In this document: piece by piece, positions 54,417 through 63,332 of the stretch
Layout of the letters: each line of letters begins with the position of its first letter
Position numbering within the stretch: the first letter of the stretch is position 1
NCBI RefSeq assembly: GCF_013155375.1
Contig: NZ_JABJQY010000002.1
Location: 744,001 to 808,000 of the forward strand
Length of the DNA stretch: 64,000 nucleotides
Reading direction: 5' to 3'
DNA from: Nocardioides sp. zg-1308
GTDB lineage: Bacteria > Actinomycetota > Actinomycetes > Propionibacteriales > Nocardioidaceae
Notes under the pieces: model-generated
The model's database searches: none
What the model was told of the DNA's origin: nothing
What the model saw: the letters and a program-made list of their open reading frames with translations, nothing else
Position numbers and translations under genes: made by a program

Positions 54417-55609
54417 GGGATGCTCCTGAGGTGGGTGGGCGTGGCCTGTGCGGCCTGCCCGAACGGCACGGCGGGACGGTGGACGCGCCGGATGCGGGGC
54501 CCGAGGCCGGTGACGACCTCGTTCGGGATGGTGTCGGCCCAGGCCGCCCAGTCGGCGACCGTCGGCTCGCCGGCGGCGCCGGGGCCGAGGACGGTGGCGG
54601 TCTCCCCGGGCTGCACCGGGTCGTCGCCGAGGTCGACGACGACCTGGTCCATCGAGATCCGGCCGACGACGGGTCGACGGCGGCCGCGCAGCAGCACCTC
54701 GGCGCGGCCGGCGGCCACCCGGGGCAGCCCGTCGGCGTAGCCGAGCGGCAGGAGGGCGAGGTGCGTGGCGACCGGCGCCGTCCAGGCGTGGCCATAGCCG
54801 ACGCCCGCCCCCGCCCGGACCCGGCGCACGCTGACGACCGGCGCGGTGAGGGTCAGCCCCGAGCGCAGCGGCGTGGTGCCGGTCGGGTCGATGCCGACCA
54901 GGCCGGCGCCGACCCGCACCGTGGTGTGGTGGCTGCGGACGTCGAGGACCGTGGCGGCCGTGGCCGCGAGGTGTCGCAGCGGCGGTCGGAGGCCGGCCGC
55001 GCGGGCGACGTCGAGGCCCCAGGCGAACCGCCGCCGGCCGAGCGCGTTGCACCCGTCGGAAGGGTCGTCGGCGCAGCCGAGGTGGCCCATCACGCCGACG
55101 ACCCGGACCAGCCCGGCGCGCTCCGCCCTCCGCGCGGCCCGGCACAGGGCCGGCCAGGCGGACGGCTCGGCGCCGTCGCGGGACATCCCCGTGTCGAGGT
55201 GCAGGTGGATCCCTGCCGGCCGCGCGGGCGCCGAGGTGGCGGCGCGGACGACGACGTCGAGGTGCTCGCGGGACGGGACGGCCAGGTCGACGTCGGCGGC
55301 GAGCGCGTCGTCGTACGCCGCGTCGAGGGGGTTGAGCCAGCTCAGCACGGGTGCGCGGAGCCCGTCGGACCGCAGGGCGAGCGCCTCGTCGATGCTGGTG
55401 ACCCCGAGCGACGTGGCGCCGTGCGCGAGCGCCGTACGCGCCACGTCCGCGGCGCCGTGCCCGAAGCCGTCGGCCTTGACCACCGCCATCACCTCGGCGT
55501 CCGTGCGGTCGGCGAGGAGGCGGGTGTTGGCGGCGACGGCCGACAGGTCCACCTCGAGCCGGGGTCCGTGCGTCCGGGCCGGCCCGGGCATCGCGGCGAG
55601 GACGCTCAC
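54413..55609 (-). CDS. alr: Alanine racemase (alanine/serine racemase family)
   Basis: A 398-residue PLP enzyme. PLP-Lys in VVKADGFGHGA (usual Tyr changed to Phe in KADGY), second catalytic Tyr in GVGYGHAW, and GRISMDQVVVDLGD near residue 300 are present. It supplies D-Ala (or possibly D-Ser) to the coupled Ddl. GTG start overlaps the VanX-like gene. Length and order of blocks are normal. Confidence 0.92.
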   Translation of the reverse strand: MSVLAAMPGPARTHGPRLEVDLSAVAANTRLLADRTDAEVMAVVKADGFGHGAADVARTALAHGATSLGVTSIDEALALRSDGLRAPVLSWLNPLDAAYDDALAADVDLAVPSREHLDVVVRAATSAPARPAGIHLHLDTGMSRDGAEPSAWPALCRAARRAERAGLVRVVGVMGHLGCADDPSDGCNALGRRRFAWGLDVARAAGLRPPLRHLAATAATVLDVRSHHTTVRVGAGLVGIDPTGTTPLRSGLTLTAPVVSVRRVRAGAGVGYGHAWTAPVATHLALLPLGYADGLPRVAAGRAEVLLRGRRRPVVGRISMDQVVVDLGDDPVQPGETATVLGPGAAGEPTVADWAAWADTIPNEVVTGLGPRIRRVHRPAVPFGQAAQATPTHLRSIP

Positions 55610-56247
55610 GCCGCCGTCCCGGCGTGCTCGGCTGCGGCAGCCGCGACCGGGCCGTGGAGGGCGGCGTCCGCGCCGGTGAGCAGGGCCCAGTAGCGGTCAC
55701 CGTGGCTCCAGTGCCACCACTCGGTGGGGTAGTTGACCAGGCCGGCCTCGCCGAGCACCCGCGCGAGGAGGTCGCGGTGGGCGCGAGCGTCCGCGCTGAT
55801 CCTGTCGGCCGCGAACCAGCAGGCGCCATCGGACTGCTCCGGCGTCGCGTCGATGGCCGTGCCCATGTCGAGCTCGTCGCCGCGGGCGTCGACCAGCGTG
55901 AGGTCGACGGCCGCGCCCGCGACGTGCGGCGCGACGGCGACCGGCGCGACGAAGCGGCTCGTGAGGACCGCGAGCTGCTCGGGCGAGATGCCGGGGTGGG
56001 CGGCACAGACCTCGGCGGAGTACGCCGAGATGATCGCCTGCTGGTCGGCCACGGTGCGGTGCCCCTCGACGACGCGCAGGGAGATGCCGCGCGGGAGGTC
56101 CGCCTGAGCGAGTGCGAGGCGGTCGGCCAGGCCGCGGCGCACGAGCGCGCGCGCCGGCCCGAACGAGGCGTCGAGGCGGACCAGGGGGTGGCCGGAGTCG
56201 CGCACCGGCACGGCCGCGACCCGCGGGTCGGAGAGCAGGATCGTCAT
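55606..56247 (-). CDS. VanX-like D-Ala-D-Ala dipeptidase
   Basis: A 213-residue zinc dipeptidase of the VanX/M15D type. Metal and catalytic motifs: RVVEGHRTVADQQ, APHVAGAAVDLTLVD (SXHXXGXAXD-like) and EWWHWSHGD (EXXWH-like). It hydrolyses D-Ala-D-Ala. No signal peptide, so cytoplasmic. First gene of the six-gene overlapping operon with alr, ddl, AT3 and a two-component system; no vanH-like dehydrogenase is present. Confidence 0.9.
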   Translation of the reverse strand: MTILLSDPRVAAVPVRDSGHPLVRLDASFGPARALVRRGLADRLALAQADLPRGISLRVVEGHRTVADQQAIISAYSAEVCAAHPGISPEQLAVLTSRFVAPVAVAPHVAGAAVDLTLVDARGDELDMGTAIDATPEQSDGACWFAADRISADARAHRDLLARVLGEAGLVNYPTEWWHWSHGDRYWALLTGADAALHGPVAAAAAEHAGTAA

Positions 56248-56350
56248 GGCAGCAACGCTCGCGGTCGGCGGGTGGTCCGCGCCTCCGCCTGAGGTGCCGA
56301 TGCGCTGTCCTCGAGGACCGGGTCTTCGGCCCCCTCGTAGCATGGAGGCC

Positions 56351-56935
56351 ATGTCGAAGGACGACGACTGGGAGACCGCGGCGCCCGAATCGGTCCGCCG
56401 CGAGCAGGAGCGCGACAGCCGCACGGGGCGCTCCGCCGCCGCCGCGCGCATCGCGCACCAGTCGAGCTGGGTCGACCAGCAGGTCCGGCTGGCGATGGAG
56501 CGCGGCGAGTTCGACAACCTGCCCGGCCAGGGCAAGCCCATCGAGGACCTCGGCGTCGAGCACGACCCGGACTGGTGGGTGAAGAAGCTCGTCGAGCGGG
56601 AGAACATCGCCCTGCTGCCGCCCGCCCTCGCGATCCGCAAGGACGATGCCGAGCTCGACGGCCGGCTCGACCGGATCAACGTCGAGTCGGAGGTGCGCCG
56701 CGAGGTCGAGGAGTTCAACGCGCGCGTCCGCAAGGCGATCTACACCCCTCCCGTCGGCCCGTCCGGGCCGCCGGTGATCACCCAGCAGCGCGACGTCGAC
56801 GCCGAGGTGGTCGCGTGGCGCGAGCGGCGTACGGCGCGCATCGAGGCCCAGCGCGCCGCTCGGGCCGAGCGCGAGGCGGCCGAGGCCGCGGCCCGGCCGC
56901 AGCGGGGCTGGCGGCGGCTCTTCGGCCGGTCCTGA
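56351..56935 (+). CDS. DUF1992 (DnaJ-homologue C28-like) protein
   Basis: A 194-residue protein with the DUF1992 core VDQQVRLAMERGEFDNLPGQGKPI and a WVKKLVERENIALLPPALAIRKD stretch (split here), followed by a charged helical tail. Conserved in bacteria and eukaryotes, function unclear. Of two in-frame ATGs, 56351 is preferred, with TAGCAT 7 nt upstream (56338-56343). Divergent from the VanX-like operon. Confidence 0.86.
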   Translation: MSKDDDWETAAPESVRREQERDSRTGRSAAAARIAHQSSWVDQQVRLAMERGEFDNLPGQGKPIEDLGVEHDPDWWVKKLVERENIALLPPALAIRKDDAELDGRLDRINVESEVRREVEEFNARVRKAIYTPPVGPSGPPVITQQRDVDAEVVAWRERRTARIEAQRAARAEREAAEAAARPQRGWRRLFGRS

Positions 56936-56996
56936 CCGGAGCTTCGCACCCGAGTTCCGTAGTTATCGGTCGAGATCTCCACCTGTAGGCACGACG

Positions 56997-57016
56997 GTCC
57001 CCGGATATCCGGGGAC
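56997..57016. repeat. 20-bp perfect palindrome after DUF1992
   Basis: GTCCCCGGATATCCGGGGAC, self-complementary with no loop, 60 bp after the DUF1992 stop and 87 bp before the lyase gene. Either a terminator-like cruciform or an operator. The rest of the 168-bp gap holds only the -10-like TAGTTT (57092-57097). Confidence 0.6.
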
Positions 57017-57103
57017 TCCAGACACCGCAGCACCCACCGCAGCACCCCACCCGCGAGACATCCGTCATATCGACCCGTCCCCCGGCGGCGGTAGTTTGCG
57101 CGC

Positions 57104-58183
57104 ATGTCGCGAACCGCCAAGGACTTCTTCGCCCCGCTCGCCGTCGGGGCCCCCGCCCCGCCGCGCGAGATCCCGGCCCGGCCGAGCCGGGCGATCCACT
57201 TCTTCGACCCGGGCAACGAGAAGATGGCCGCCAAGGTGCCCGCCATGGTCGGCACCGTCGACGTCCTCCTCGGCAACCTCGAGGACGCGGTCAAGGCGGA
57301 GAACAAGGAGCGGTCGCGGCAGGGCCTCGTCGACATCGCGAAGGCCACCGACTTCGGGCCGACCCAGCTCTGGACCCGGATCAACTCCCTCGACAGCCCG
57401 TGGGTGCTCGACGACCTGACCACCCTGGTGCCGGAGATCGGCGACAAGCTCGACGTCGTCATGGTGCCGAAGGTGCAGGGCGCCGAGGACATCCACTACG
57501 TCGACCGGCTGCTCGCCCAGCTCGAGGCGAAGGCCGGCCTGAGCCGGCCGATCCTGGTCCACGCGATCCTCGAGACGGCCCGCGGCGTGGCCAACATCGA
57601 GGAGATCTGCGCAGCCAGCCCGCGCATGCAGGGCCTCTCGCTCGGCCCGGCCGACCTGGCCGCTGACCGCCGGATGAAGACCACCCGGGTCGGCGGCGGC
57701 CACCCCGGCTACCTCGTGCGCCAGGACGCGCCCCGGGTCGACGGCGAGACGCAGTACGACGCCGAGCGGGCGTCGTACCAGCAGGACCTGTGGCACTACA
57801 CGATCGCCCGGATGGTCGACGCGTGCGCGATGCACGGGATCTACCCCTACTACGGGCCGTTCGGGGACATCCTGGACACCGTCGCGTGCGAGGACCAGTT
57901 CCGCAACGCGTTCCTGCTCGGCTGCGTCGGCGCCTGGAGCCTGCACCCGGTGCAGATCCAGATCGCGAACCGCGTCTTCTCTCCCAGCGTCGGGGACGTG
58001 GCCCACGCCCGCCGGGTGATCGCCGCGATGGGCGACGGGACCGGAGCGGTGATGATCGACGGCAAGATGGAGGACGACGCCTCGGTCAAGCAGTGCCAGG
58101 TGATGGTCGCCCTCGCCGACGAGCTGGCCGCCATCGACCCCGAGCTCAGGCAGCAGTACGCCGCGATCCGGATCGAGGACTGA
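57104..58183 (+). CDS. HpcH/HpaI (CitE-like) CoA-ester lyase, Mcl1-type
   Basis: A 359-residue TIM-barrel lyase of the CitE/malyl-CoA lyase family. [11 protein letters not shown] carries the metal-site Asp/Glu, [12 protein letters not shown] and [14 protein letters not shown] the barrel ligands, and [18 protein letters not shown] resembles the GPFGDF block of L-malyl-CoA/beta-methylmalyl-CoA lyase. A paired CitE-like gene starts 1 bp after its stop. TAGTTT lies 6 nt upstream of the ATG. The exact CoA ester is uncertain; other ethylmalonyl-CoA genes are not in the window. Confidence 0.82.
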   Translation: MSRTAKDFFAPLAVGAPAPPREIPARPSRAIHFFDPGNEKMAAKVPAMVGTVDVLLGNLEDAVKAENKERSRQGLVDIAKATDFGPTQLWTRINSLDSPWVLDDLTTLVPEIGDKLDVVMVPKVQGAEDIHYVDRLLAQLEAKAGLSRPILVHAILETARGVANIEEICAASPRMQGLSLGPADLAADRRMKTTRVGGGHPGYLVRQDAPRVDGETQYDAERASYQQDLWHYTIARMVDACAMHGIYPYYGPFGDILDTVACEDQFRNAFLLGCVGAWSLHPVQIQIANRVFSPSVGDVAHARRVIAAMGDGTGAVMIDGKMEDDASVKQCQVMVALADELAAIDPELRQQYAAIRIED

Positions 58184-58184
58184 C

Positions 58185-59066
58185 ATGGCCGCCCACGAGA
58201 CGGCACCGTTCACGCCGTTGCGCTCCGTGCTCTACATGCCCGGCTCCAACGAGCGGGCGCTGGAGAAGGCGAAGGGCATCGCCTGCGACGCGCTCATCCT
58301 CGACCTCGAGGACTCCGTCGCCCCCGACGCCAAGCCCGCCGCACGCGAGGCGGTCGCGGCGGCCGCGGGGAGCGACGACTACGGCCGGCGCGCGGTCACC
58401 ATCCGCGTCAACGCCATCGGCACCGAGTGGCACGACGCCGACCTCGTGGCCGCCAGCCAGGCCGGGCCCGCCGCCATCGTGGTGCCGAAGGTGGGCAGCG
58501 CCGACGACGTCGCCGCGCTGGTGTCGGCCATGGAGAAGGCCGGCGCACCCGCCCACACCGCGCTGTGGGCGATGGTCGAGACCCCCGTCGCCATCCTCGA
58601 CGCCCTGTCCATCGCCCGCGCCTCCGACCGGCTCGGCGCCTTCGTGCTCGGCACCAACGACCTCGTCAAGGAGCTGTACGCCGAGCACGTCCCCGGTCGC
58701 GGCCCGATCCTGCCCAGCCTCCACACCGCCCTGCTCGCCGGCCGAGCCGCCGGGATCGCGGTCATCGACGGCGTCTACAACGACGTCAAGGACACCGAGG
58801 GCTTCCTCGCCGAGTGCGAGCAGGGCCGCCAGATGGGCTTCGACGGCAAGACGCTGATCCACCCCGGCCAGGTCGAGGGCGCCAACGCCGCCTTCGCCCC
58901 CAGCGAGCAGGCCGTCGAGGACGCACGGGGGCTGATCGGCGCCTGGGAGGACGGCGCCGGCGCCGGCGTCGTCACCTGGAACGGACGGATGGTCGAGAAC
59001 CTGCACGTCGAGTCGGCCCGGCGCACGCTGGCCATCCACGAGGCGGTCTCTGCGCTCGGAGCGTGA
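58185..59066 (+). CDS. CitE-like CoA-ester lyase/thioesterase, Mcl2-type
   Basis: A 293-residue protein of the same superfamily: SVLYMPGSNERALEKAKGI, LILDLEDSVAPDAK, IVVPKVGSADDV, WAMVETPVAI and DGKTLIHPGQVEGAN. In bacteria with the ethylmalonyl-CoA pathway a similar partner acts as (S)-malyl-CoA thioesterase after Mcl1. Tandem position with the Mcl1-type gene supports the same here; a citrate lyase-like or itaconate-related role is an alternative. Confidence 0.85.
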   Translation: MAAHETAPFTPLRSVLYMPGSNERALEKAKGIACDALILDLEDSVAPDAKPAAREAVAAAAGSDDYGRRAVTIRVNAIGTEWHDADLVAASQAGPAAIVVPKVGSADDVAALVSAMEKAGAPAHTALWAMVETPVAILDALSIARASDRLGAFVLGTNDLVKELYAEHVPGRGPILPSLHTALLAGRAAGIAVIDGVYNDVKDTEGFLAECEQGRQMGFDGKTLIHPGQVEGANAAFAPSEQAVEDARGLIGAWEDGAGAGVVTWNGRMVENLHVESARRTLAIHEAVSALGA

Positions 59067-59133
59067 GGGCGTCCGATTTCCGGACATCGACCGCAGGCTG
59101 GTAGCCCACCGGCACCGGCACAGCAGCCGACGC

Positions 59134-59166
59134 GCGCCGCCCCGTCCCTCGCGGACCGGGCGGCGC
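59134..59166. terminator. Hairpin terminator after the lyase pair
   Basis: Arms 59134-59142 and 59158-59166 form a 9-bp GC stem; an inner GTCC/GGAC 4-bp stem extends it past one mismatch. It lies 68 bp after the second lyase gene. Confidence 0.6.
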
Positions 59167-59245
59167 TGCCGTGTCCGCACCCGGCTCGACGGCAGGGTCC
59201 GAAACCCGCGTGCGGACCGTCGGTGGCGGCCGCGACAATGCTGGG

Positions 59246-60550
59246 GTGAGCTCCTCGGCGACCCTTCGCACCTTCTGGTCCCAGCTGTCCACCGAGGGGC
59301 GGTGGCTGCTCTCCACCGTCGCGATCCAGACCCTCGGCCGCGGCCTGACCCTGCCCTTCACCGTCATCTACCTCCACGAGGTCCGCGGCTTCTCCCTCGA
59401 CCTCGCGGGCACGCTGATGTCGTTCATCGCCGTCGTCGCCCTCCTGGTCACCGGCCCCGGCGGAGCGCTCACCGACCGCATCGGCGCGCGGCGGATGATC
59501 CTGTTCGCCACCACGGCCCAGATGATCGGGTGCACCGTCCTGGCGTTCGCCACCACGCCGTGGATGGCCGCCCTCGCCTTCGTATTCCTCGGGCTCAACT
59601 TCGGCGTCTCGTGGCCCGCCTTCAACTCGCTGATCGCCGCCGTCACCACCGGGGAGACCCGCCAGCAGTACTTCGGCATCAACTTCGCCCTCGTCAACCT
59701 CGGCATCGGCCTCGGTGGTGTCGTCGGCGGGCTCTACGCCGACGTCGGCGAGCCGCGCACGTTCACGGTGATCTTCCTCGCCGACGCGGCCAGCATGCTC
59801 GTCCCGATCGCGTTGATGCTCGGCCCGCTGCGCCACGTGACCGGGCTGCACGAGGCCCCGGACGACGCCGACCCGGCGGCCGGCTCCTACCTCGCCATCC
59901 TCCGCCAGCCCGCCGTGCTGTGGATGACGGCCCTCACCTTCACCGGCGTCTTCGTCGGCTACGGCCAGCTCGAGGCCGGGTTCCCCGCCTTCGCCCGGGA
60001 GGTCGGCGAGGTCTCCACGCGCGTGATCGGCTTCTCGTTCGCGGTCAACACCGCGGTCATCGTGCTGCTGCAGTTCCTCGTGCTGCGGCGCATCGCCGGC
60101 CACCGCCGTACGCGCGTCATGCTGGTGATGGCCGCGCTCTGGGCCGCGTCGTGGGTGCTGCTCGGCGTCACCGCTGCCGTGCCCGGCACCGTGGCCGCGG
60201 TCGGCGTGCTGGCCTTCGCCGCGGTCTTCGCGCTCGGCGAGACGATGCTGCAGCCGACCGTGCCGGCGATCACCAACGACATGGCGCCCGACCACCTCCG
60301 CGGGCGCTACAACGCGGTCAACGCCGGCGCGTTCCAGGGCGGCGCGATCGCCGGCCCGGCCTTCGCCGGCTTCCTGCTCCACCACGGGTGGTCCACGGCG
60401 TACGTCGCGGTGCTGGTGGCGGGCTGCGGCCTCATCGCGGTGCTCGCCCTGGTCGTGGAGCGTCTGATCTCCCCGCGCGTCAACGGCATCGAGGAGCCGC
60501 CGGTCGTCTCGGCGGACCCGGCGACCGGCGAGCCGACGCCCGCCGGGTGA
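59246..60550 (+). CDS. MFS transporter
   Basis: A 434-residue, 12-span MFS protein: GGALTDRIGARRMILF is the loop 2-3 motif and NFALVNLGIGLGGVVGG resembles motif C. The GTG at 59246 is preceded by GACAAT at 6 nt, fitting a leaderless start. Ends 3 bp from the convergent M48 gene. Substrate unknown. Confidence 0.88.
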   Translation: MSSSATLRTFWSQLSTEGRWLLSTVAIQTLGRGLTLPFTVIYLHEVRGFSLDLAGTLMSFIAVVALLVTGPGGALTDRIGARRMILFATTAQMIGCTVLAFATTPWMAALAFVFLGLNFGVSWPAFNSLIAAVTTGETRQQYFGINFALVNLGIGLGGVVGGLYADVGEPRTFTVIFLADAASMLVPIALMLGPLRHVTGLHEAPDDADPAAGSYLAILRQPAVLWMTALTFTGVFVGYGQLEAGFPAFAREVGEVSTRVIGFSFAVNTAVIVLLQFLVLRRIAGHRRTRVMLVMAALWAASWVLLGVTAAVPGTVAAVGVLAFAAVFALGETMLQPTVPAITNDMAPDHLRGRYNAVNAGAFQGGAIAGPAFAGFLLHHGWSTAYVAVLVAGCGLIAVLALVVERLISPRVNGIEEPPVVSADPATGEPTPAG

Positions 60551-60553
60551 GCC

Positions 60554-61582
60554 TCAGGCGCTCTCGCTGCCCCGGCGGAACCGGTCGTTGAGCCACGTGC
60601 TCGCCGAGCCCATCCAGCCGGCGAGGTCGTGGACCAGCCTGCCGAGGGTGTCCTGGGTCCGCTCGAACGACACGGCGTAGCTGGCCGCGGCCTCCTGCGC
60701 CGCCTCGCTGACCGAGGCCGTGTCGTCGTCAGCGCGACGGGGGTAGTCGCCGCCGAGGATGGCGGTGTAGGTGCCGCTGTCGATCCAGCGGCGCAGCTCG
60801 GTGGCCCGGACGACCGCGAACGGGTGGGACTGCTGCTGGAGCAGCGACAGCTTGATGAGGGACTCGCGCACGTCGCCGCCCTCGTCGTACTCCGCGCCCT
60901 GCGACAGGAACGAGGTGACGTCGAGCTCCTCGAGCGTGCCGCCGCTCGCGATCTTCATGTGCGTGCGCAGCGCGGCCGTGGGGTCCTGGCTGGCCAGCAG
61001 GCCGGCGCGGTCGGCCGACAGCTCGGCCTTGCGGGACCACTCGAGCAGCGCCACGGTGACCATCCGGATGCCGATCGCGCCGCCGGGGACGGCGTAGAGC
61101 AGGCCGCCCAGGCCGAGCAGGCGGATCAGGAGCGTGCGGTAGATCGCGTGGCCGCTGATGGCGTGGCCGAGCTCGTGGCCGATGACGAAGCGCAGCTCGT
61201 CGTCGTCGAGGTGGTGCACGATGCCGGAGGACAGCACGATGATCGGCCGGTCCATGCCGACGGTCATGGCGCTCAGCCGCGGGTCGGCCTGGACGTACAT
61301 CTCCGGGAGGTACGCCGCGTCGAGGCTGCGGCCGACCTCCGCGAGGAGCCGGTGCAGCCGGGCGAACTGGCGCTCGTCGACCCGCACCGCGGAGCCGAGC
61401 AGCGTGAGGCGCCACGCCCGCTCGCGGAAGACCCCCGACATCGTCTTGAGCAGGACGTCGAAGCCCTTGAGCTTGCGCAGCGCGACCAGCGCGCCCCTGT
61501 CGGCGGGGTGCTCCCACGCCCGCGAGCTGATGTCCGTGAGCACGACGCGCGCACGCGCCGGCTTCTTGTCCCCCGATGCCAT
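60554..61582 (-). CDS. M48 family metallopeptidase
   Basis: A 342-residue zinc peptidase of the Ste24/HtpX type: VIGHELGHAISGHAIYR (HEXXH, about residue 135), two membrane segments around LIRLLGLGGLLYAVPGGAI, and the third ligand Glu in KAELSADRAGLL. Probably involved in membrane protein quality control. ATG at 61582 follows CAGGAT by 6 nt. Ends in a Ser/charged tail. Confidence 0.92.
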   Translation of the reverse strand: MASGDKKPARARVVLTDISSRAWEHPADRGALVALRKLKGFDVLLKTMSGVFRERAWRLTLLGSAVRVDERQFARLHRLLAEVGRSLDAAYLPEMYVQADPRLSAMTVGMDRPIIVLSSGIVHHLDDDELRFVIGHELGHAISGHAIYRTLLIRLLGLGGLLYAVPGGAIGIRMVTVALLEWSRKAELSADRAGLLASQDPTAALRTHMKIASGGTLEELDVTSFLSQGAEYDEGGDVRESLIKLSLLQQQSHPFAVVRATELRRWIDSGTYTAILGGDYPRRADDDTASVSEAAQEAAASYAVSFERTQDTLGRLVHDLAGWMGSASTWLNDRFRRGSESA

Positions 61583-61613
61583 GGAGGGATCCTGACGTAC
61601 GCGGCCGCGAAAG

Positions 61614-63332
61614 TCAGCCGTTTGCGCCCTCCCGCATCGGAACCCGGACGCCGCGCTCCTCGGCGACCTCCACCGCGCGGTCGTATCCCGCGTCGACGTG
61701 GCGGATGACGCCCATGCCCGGATCGTTGGTGAGCACCCGCTCGATCTTCTCGGCGGCCAGGGCGGTGCCGTCGGCGACGGTCACCTGGCCGGCGTGCAGG
61801 GAGCGGCCGATGCCGACGCCGCCGCCGTGGTGGAACGACACCCAGGTGGCGCCCGACGCGGTGTTGACCAGCGCGTTGAGGATCGCCCAGTCGGCGATCG
61901 CGTCCGAGCCGTCGAGCATCGCCTCGGTCTCGCGGTAGGGCGAGGCGACCGAGCCGCAGTCGAGGTGGTCGCGGCCGATGACGACCGGCGCCTTGAGCTC
62001 GCCGCTGGCGACCATCTCGTTGAACCTCGCGCCCGCCTTCGCGCGGTCGCCGTGGCCGAGCCAGCAGATCCGCGCGGGCAGGCCCTGGAACTGGACCCGC
62101 TCGGCGGCCATGTCGAGCCAGGCGTGGAGCCGGGCGTACTCCGGCTTCTCGTCGGCGGGGAACAGCTCCTTGATGGCGCGGTCGGTGGCGTGGATGTCCT
62201 CGGGGTCGCCGGACAGGGCCGCCCACCTGAACGGGCCCTTGCCCTCGCAGAACAGCGGCCGGATGTAGGCGGGCACGAAGCCGGGGAACTCGAAGGCGCG
62301 GTCGTAGCCACCCTTGCGGGCCTCGTCGCGGATCGAGTTGCCGTAGTCGAAGACCTCCGCGCCGGCGTCCTGCAGCTCCACCATCGCCCGGACGTGGCGG
62401 GCCATCGACTCCTGGCTGCGCTTGGTGAACCCGCGCGGGTCCTCGGTGCGCTCGCGCTCCCAGTCGTCGTACGACGTCCCGGCGGGCAGGTAGAAGAGCG
62501 GGTCGTGGGCCGAGGTCTGGTCGGTGACGATGTCGACCAGCGGGCCGTCGCCCTGCTCGGCGCGCGCGAGGTGGCGCTCGAGCAGCTCGGGCAGCACCTC
62601 CGCGGCGTTGCCGAGCAGGCCGATGGACAGGGCGCGGCGCTCGTCGCGGGCCTGCAGGGCGAGCTCGAGCGCGTGGTCGAGGTCGCGCGCCTGCACGTCG
62701 AGGTAGCGCGTCTCGAGGCGCCGGACGATGCGGTGCTGATCGCACTCGACGCAGATGGCGACGCCGTCGTTCATCGTGACGGCGAGCGGCTGGGCGCCAC
62801 CCATGCCGCCCAGTCCGGCGGTGACGGTGATCGTGCCGGCGAGCGTCCCGCCGAACGTCTTGTCGGCGATCGCGGCGAACGTCTCGAAGGTGCCCTGGAG
62901 GATGCCCTGCGTGCCGATGTAGATCCACGAGCCCGCGGTCATCTGGCCGTACATCGTCAGCCCGAGGTCCTCGAGCCTGCGGAACTCCTCCCAGTCGGCC
63001 CAGTCGCCGACGAGGTTGGAGTTGGCGATCAGCACGCGGGGCGCCCACTCGTGGGTCCGCATGACGCCGACCGGCTTGCCGGACTGCACGAGCAGTGTCT
63101 CGTCGGCCTCGAGGTCGCGCAGCGTGCGGACGAGGGCGTCGTACGACGGCCAGTCCCGCGCCGCCTTTCCGGTCCCGCCGTAGACCACGAGGTCCTCGGG
63201 GCGCTCCGCGTTGTCGGGGTCGAGATTGTTCATCAGCATCCGCAGCGGCGCCTCGGTCTGCCACGACTTCGCGGTCAGCTCGGTGCCGTGGGCGGCGTGG
63301 ATGGGCAGGCGCGGGTTGGTCGGGTCGGTCAC
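61614..63332 (-). CDS. hutU: Urocanate hydratase
   Basis: A 572-residue urocanase with the tightly bound NAD site [19 protein letters not shown] (split), [15 protein letters not shown] and [16 protein letters not shown] with the conserved Cys. It hydrates urocanate to imidazolonepropionate in histidine breakdown. GTG start overlaps the hutH stop by 4 bp. The next enzymes, HutI and HutF, are encoded 23 kb away on the same strand. Confidence 0.97.
   Translation of the reverse strand: MTDPTNPRLPIHAAHGTELTAKSWQTEAPLRMLMNNLDPDNAERPEDLVVYGGTGKAARDWPSYDALVRTLRDLEADETLLVQSGKPVGVMRTHEWAPRVLIANSNLVGDWADWEEFRRLEDLGLTMYGQMTAGSWIYIGTQGILQGTFETFAAIADKTFGGTLAGTITVTAGLGGMGGAQPLAVTMNDGVAICVECDQHRIVRRLETRYLDVQARDLDHALELALQARDERRALSIGLLGNAAEVLPELLERHLARAEQGDGPLVDIVTDQTSAHDPLFYLPAGTSYDDWERERTEDPRGFTKRSQESMARHVRAMVELQDAGAEVFDYGNSIRDEARKGGYDRAFEFPGFVPAYIRPLFCEGKGPFRWAALSGDPEDIHATDRAIKELFPADEKPEYARLHAWLDMAAERVQFQGLPARICWLGHGDRAKAGARFNEMVASGELKAPVVIGRDHLDCGSVASPYRETEAMLDGSDAIADWAILNALVNTASGATWVSFHHGGGVGIGRSLHAGQVTVADGTALAAEKIERVLTNDPGMGVIRHVDAGYDRAVEVAEERGVRVPMREGANG

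Noticed and set aside
50412..56247. Classical glycopeptide resistance cluster (vanHAX type)
   Set aside because: No vanH dehydrogenase, the ligase keeps the D-Ala-type Tyr, and the two-component system is DesK/NarL type. Kept only as a van-like hypothesis.
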